Origin: Candidatus Acetothermia bacterium
GTDB lineage: Bacteria > Bipolaricaulota > Bipolaricaulia > Bipolaricaulales > Bipolaricaulaceae
Direction of reading: 5' to 3'
Assembly (NCBI GenBank): GCA_003552425.1
Contig: PUMC01000106.1
Location: 1 to 7,709 of the forward strand
DNA length: 7,709 nucleotides
Shown here: positions 6,143 through 7,709 of the stretch, one piece after another
How the letters are laid out: each line of letters starts with the position of its first letter
Position numbering within the stretch: position 1 is the stretch's first letter
Notes under the pieces: generated by a model
The model's input: only the letters and a program-made list of their open reading frames with translations
Told to the model about the DNA's origin: nothing
Database searches by the model: none
Position numbers and translations under genes: made by a program

Positions 6143-6925
6143 ATGCGACGCCTTGGGTTGGCATTGAGTTCCGGCGGTGCGCGGGGTGTGGCGCATGTGG
6201 GCGTCCTCAAGGCTTTGGAGGACGCGCAGATCCCCATCCACGCGATTGCTGGGGCAAGTGTGGGTGCTCAAGTGGGTGGTCTGTACGCCGCCGGCATCGG
6301 ACTCAGCGACATCGAGGTCATGTGGGCCCGCATGGGAGGCGCACATGTAGCTCGCGGGCTGCTTCCCACTTTTCCCTATCGTGGGTGGTCCTCAGGCCAA
6401 GAGGTGGCCCGGCTGTTGCGTGAACGCGTGGGCGAGCACCGCGTAGAGGCTTGCGCGATCAAGTTCGTAGCGGTCGCCACGAGCCTGCAGACGGGGGCGA
6501 CCGTGGTGCTGGACCGTGGCCTGCTTGTCGATGTGGTGCGGGCATCGACCTCGATCCCGGGGTTGTTCATCCCGGTCAAACTCAACGGTCAGCTCCTTGT
6601 TGATGGCGGTCTCAGTTCCCCGCTCCCGGTGGACATCGCGCGCAGCATGGAGAGCGATGTGGTCTTGGCCGTCGATGCGCTGGCTGATCCTTCAGAGAGG
6701 AAGCTCCAACGTACGCACGTGTTCTCCATCCTCGCGCAGATGAGCACGATCTTCCAGAAACGCATTGCCGATCTCGAGCTCAAGGCCGAGCCTCCGGACC
6801 TCTTGGTGCGCCCTGAGTTCGGTGCTCGTCCGCCGTCCTACGCCGACGTCGGTGACGCGGCACAAGCGGGGTATCGGGCTGTTGTCGAGGTGATCCCCAA
6901 ACTGCGCACGTTGCTGGGGTTGTAG
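6143..6925 (+). CDS. Patatin-like phospholipase/serine hydrolase (RssA/YlbK-type)
   Basis: This 260-residue protein has the Ser-Asp dyad of bacterial patatins, which hydrolyse acyl esters of lipids. The oxyanion-hole motif GGARGVAHVGVL is at 11-22, the nucleophile elbow GASVG at 37-41 (S39), the conserved RASTSIPGLFIPV at 133-145, and DGG at 154-156 (D154). Length fits the short RssA/YlbK group without added domains. It has no signal peptide or membrane segment, so it should be cytoplasmic or membrane-peripheral; the physiological substrate in this group is poorly known. The ATG is placed where family members start, just before LGLALSSGGARG, but no Shine-Dalgarno lies directly upstream; the 14 bases between the preceding hairpin and the ATG are GC-rich without a purine run. 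The following transporter starts one base after its stop. Confidence 0.92.
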   Translation: MRRLGLALSSGGARGVAHVGVLKALEDAQIPIHAIAGASVGAQVGGLYAAGIGLSDIEVMWARMGGAHVARGLLPTFPYRGWSSGQEVARLLRERVGEHRVEACAIKFVAVATSLQTGATVVLDRGLLVDVVRASTSIPGLFIPVKLNGQLLVDGGLSSPLPVDIARSMESDVVLAVDALADPSERKLQRTHVFSILAQMSTIFQKRIADLELKAEPPDLLVRPEFGARPPSYADVGDAAQAGYRAVVEVIPKLRTLLGL

Positions 6926-6926
6926 G

Positions 6927-7709
6927 GTGCGGATCTCACCTGCGGCCCCGTTGGTGCTTGCCGTGGGTGTCGCGGCGATCTCGTTTGGGGCGATTCTGGT
7001 TCGATTCGCTGAGGCGCCGTCGCCCACCGTAGCGGCATGGAGGATGATCTTCGCGAGCGGCGTGCTGCTTCCCGTTGCGCTCGCTCGACGGCGTGGCCTC
7101 ACGCGCCGGGGGGTGCTGTTGGCAACGGCCGCCGGACTGATGCTGGCCGTGCACTTCGCCACGTGGATCGAGTCGGTTGGGCTGACCACGGTGGCGAGTT
7201 CCACGGTGTTCGTCAATACCCATCCCATCTTCGTGGGGCTGTTGGTCTGGCTGTTGGGAGAACCCGGGGACCGTGCTCTGTGGCAGGGCATTGTGCTGGC
7301 GATTGCTGGAGGCGTGCTCGTCTCCTGGGGTGACCTAGGACTGGGCGGAACCGCTCTCCTGGGGAACACGCTCGCGCTGGTGGGCGGCATCGCGGCATCG
7401 GGCTATCTGGTGGTCGGGGCACGGATGCGCCGGCATGGCGAACTCGTCCCGTACGTGACGCTGGCCTATGGGGTTGCGGCTGTTGTGCTGCTCGCTGTTT
7501 CCGCCGGGCTCAAGGCTCCCCTGCGGCCGCTGGGGCTAGACTGGTTGTGGATTGCGCTCCTGGCCGTGGGACCGCAGCTGATCGGTCATACGAGTGTCAA
7601 CTGGGCGTTGCGTAGGGTCGCCGCCCCGGCGGTTGCCGTAGCCGTGCTTGGGGAACCCTTGTTCGCGACCTTGTGGGCGTTTCTTCTATTTCGAGAACCG
7701 GTGGGGATC
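6927..7709 (+). CDS. EamA/DMT-family transporter (3' truncated)
   Basis: A GTG at 6927, one base after the patatin stop, opens a frame of 261 codons that is still open at the window end. The product is very hydrophobic with about nine visible membrane segments. It has the duplicated EamA layout: a first repeat from APLVLAVGVAAISFGAILVRFA through WLLGEPGD and GGVLVSWGDLG, and a second from LLGNTLALVGGIAASGYLVV through LGEPLFATLWAFLLFREPV, the end-of-repeat signature before the last helix. Family members are usually 280-300 residues, so roughly the final helix is missing. These are inner-membrane drug/metabolite exporters or importers; the substrate cannot be predicted. Spacing implies co-translation with the patatin gene, using only a weak GGGGT as Shine-Dalgarno. 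Confidence 0.85.
   Translation, partial: MRISPAAPLVLAVGVAAISFGAILVRFAEAPSPTVAAWRMIFASGVLLPVALARRRGLTRRGVLLATAAGLMLAVHFATWIESVGLTTVASSTVFVNTHPIFVGLLVWLLGEPGDRALWQGIVLAIAGGVLVSWGDLGLGGTALLGNTLALVGGIAASGYLVVGARMRRHGELVPYVTLAYGVAAVVLLAVSAGLKAPLRPLGLDWLWIALLAVGPQLIGHTSVNWALRRVAAPAVAVAVLGEPLFATLWAFLLFREPVGI

Noticed and set aside
1..7709. CRISPR arrays, insertion sequences, tRNA/rRNA genes, toxin-antitoxin or defence systems
   Set aside because: No regularly spaced repeats, transposase or integrase motifs, or RNA-gene signatures were seen on either strand; the genes look like metabolic and housekeeping types.

Overview
The window is a gene-dense bacterial stretch of roughly 60% G+C (judged by eye). 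It carries seven protein-coding genes, two of them cut by the window edges. Anaerobe-type redox genes (a NuoF/HydB-like flavoprotein fused to a GltD/NfnB-like flavoprotein, and a Thermotoga-type six-cysteine ferredoxin) sit among housekeeping-like genes. I infer a strictly or mainly anaerobic bacterium, perhaps from a deep-branching lineage such as Bipolaricaulota/Acetothermia or a similar group. The phylum guess is weak, because no rRNA or phylogenetic marker is present.

Layout. (1) Positions 1-2391, plus strand: the 3' part of a NuoF-GltD fusion, probably a subunit of a flavin-based electron-bifurcating transhydrogenase or related Bfu-type enzyme. (2) A 144-base gap holds no clear gene, except a short leader reading frame with a strong Shine-Dalgarno that ends on the next start codon (ATGA). 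(3) 2536-3867: a metallo-beta-lactamase/beta-CASP ribonuclease. (4) 3843-4793: a divergent PfkB-family kinase that overlaps the ribonuclease by 25 bases. (5) 4869-5786, minus strand: a secreted TatT-like helical-repeat protein, convergent with the kinase, with a good sigma-70-type promoter. (6) 5909-6088, plus: a 59-residue ferredoxin. (7) A very stable GC-rich hairpin lies at 6095-6128. (8) 6143-6925: a patatin-like (RssA-type) serine hydrolase. (9) 6927 to the window end: an EamA/DMT-type membrane transporter starting with GTG one base after the patatin stop, and cut off by the window edge.

How they fit together. The fusion flavoprotein and the ferredoxin belong to the same redox economy (NADH, NADPH, low-potential ferredoxin), although they are not in one operon. 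The ribonuclease and kinase are probably translationally coupled. Ferredoxin, patatin and transporter run in one direction with short spacing, but the hairpin after the ferredoxin may separate their expression. I see no CRISPR array, transposon, integrase, tRNA, rRNA or obvious defence system. The most interesting items are the NuoF-GltD fusion with its displaced CxxC tail, the kinase with altered substrate-site motifs, the leader reading frame before the ribonuclease, and the hairpin between the ferredoxin and a patatin gene that lacks its own Shine-Dalgarno.
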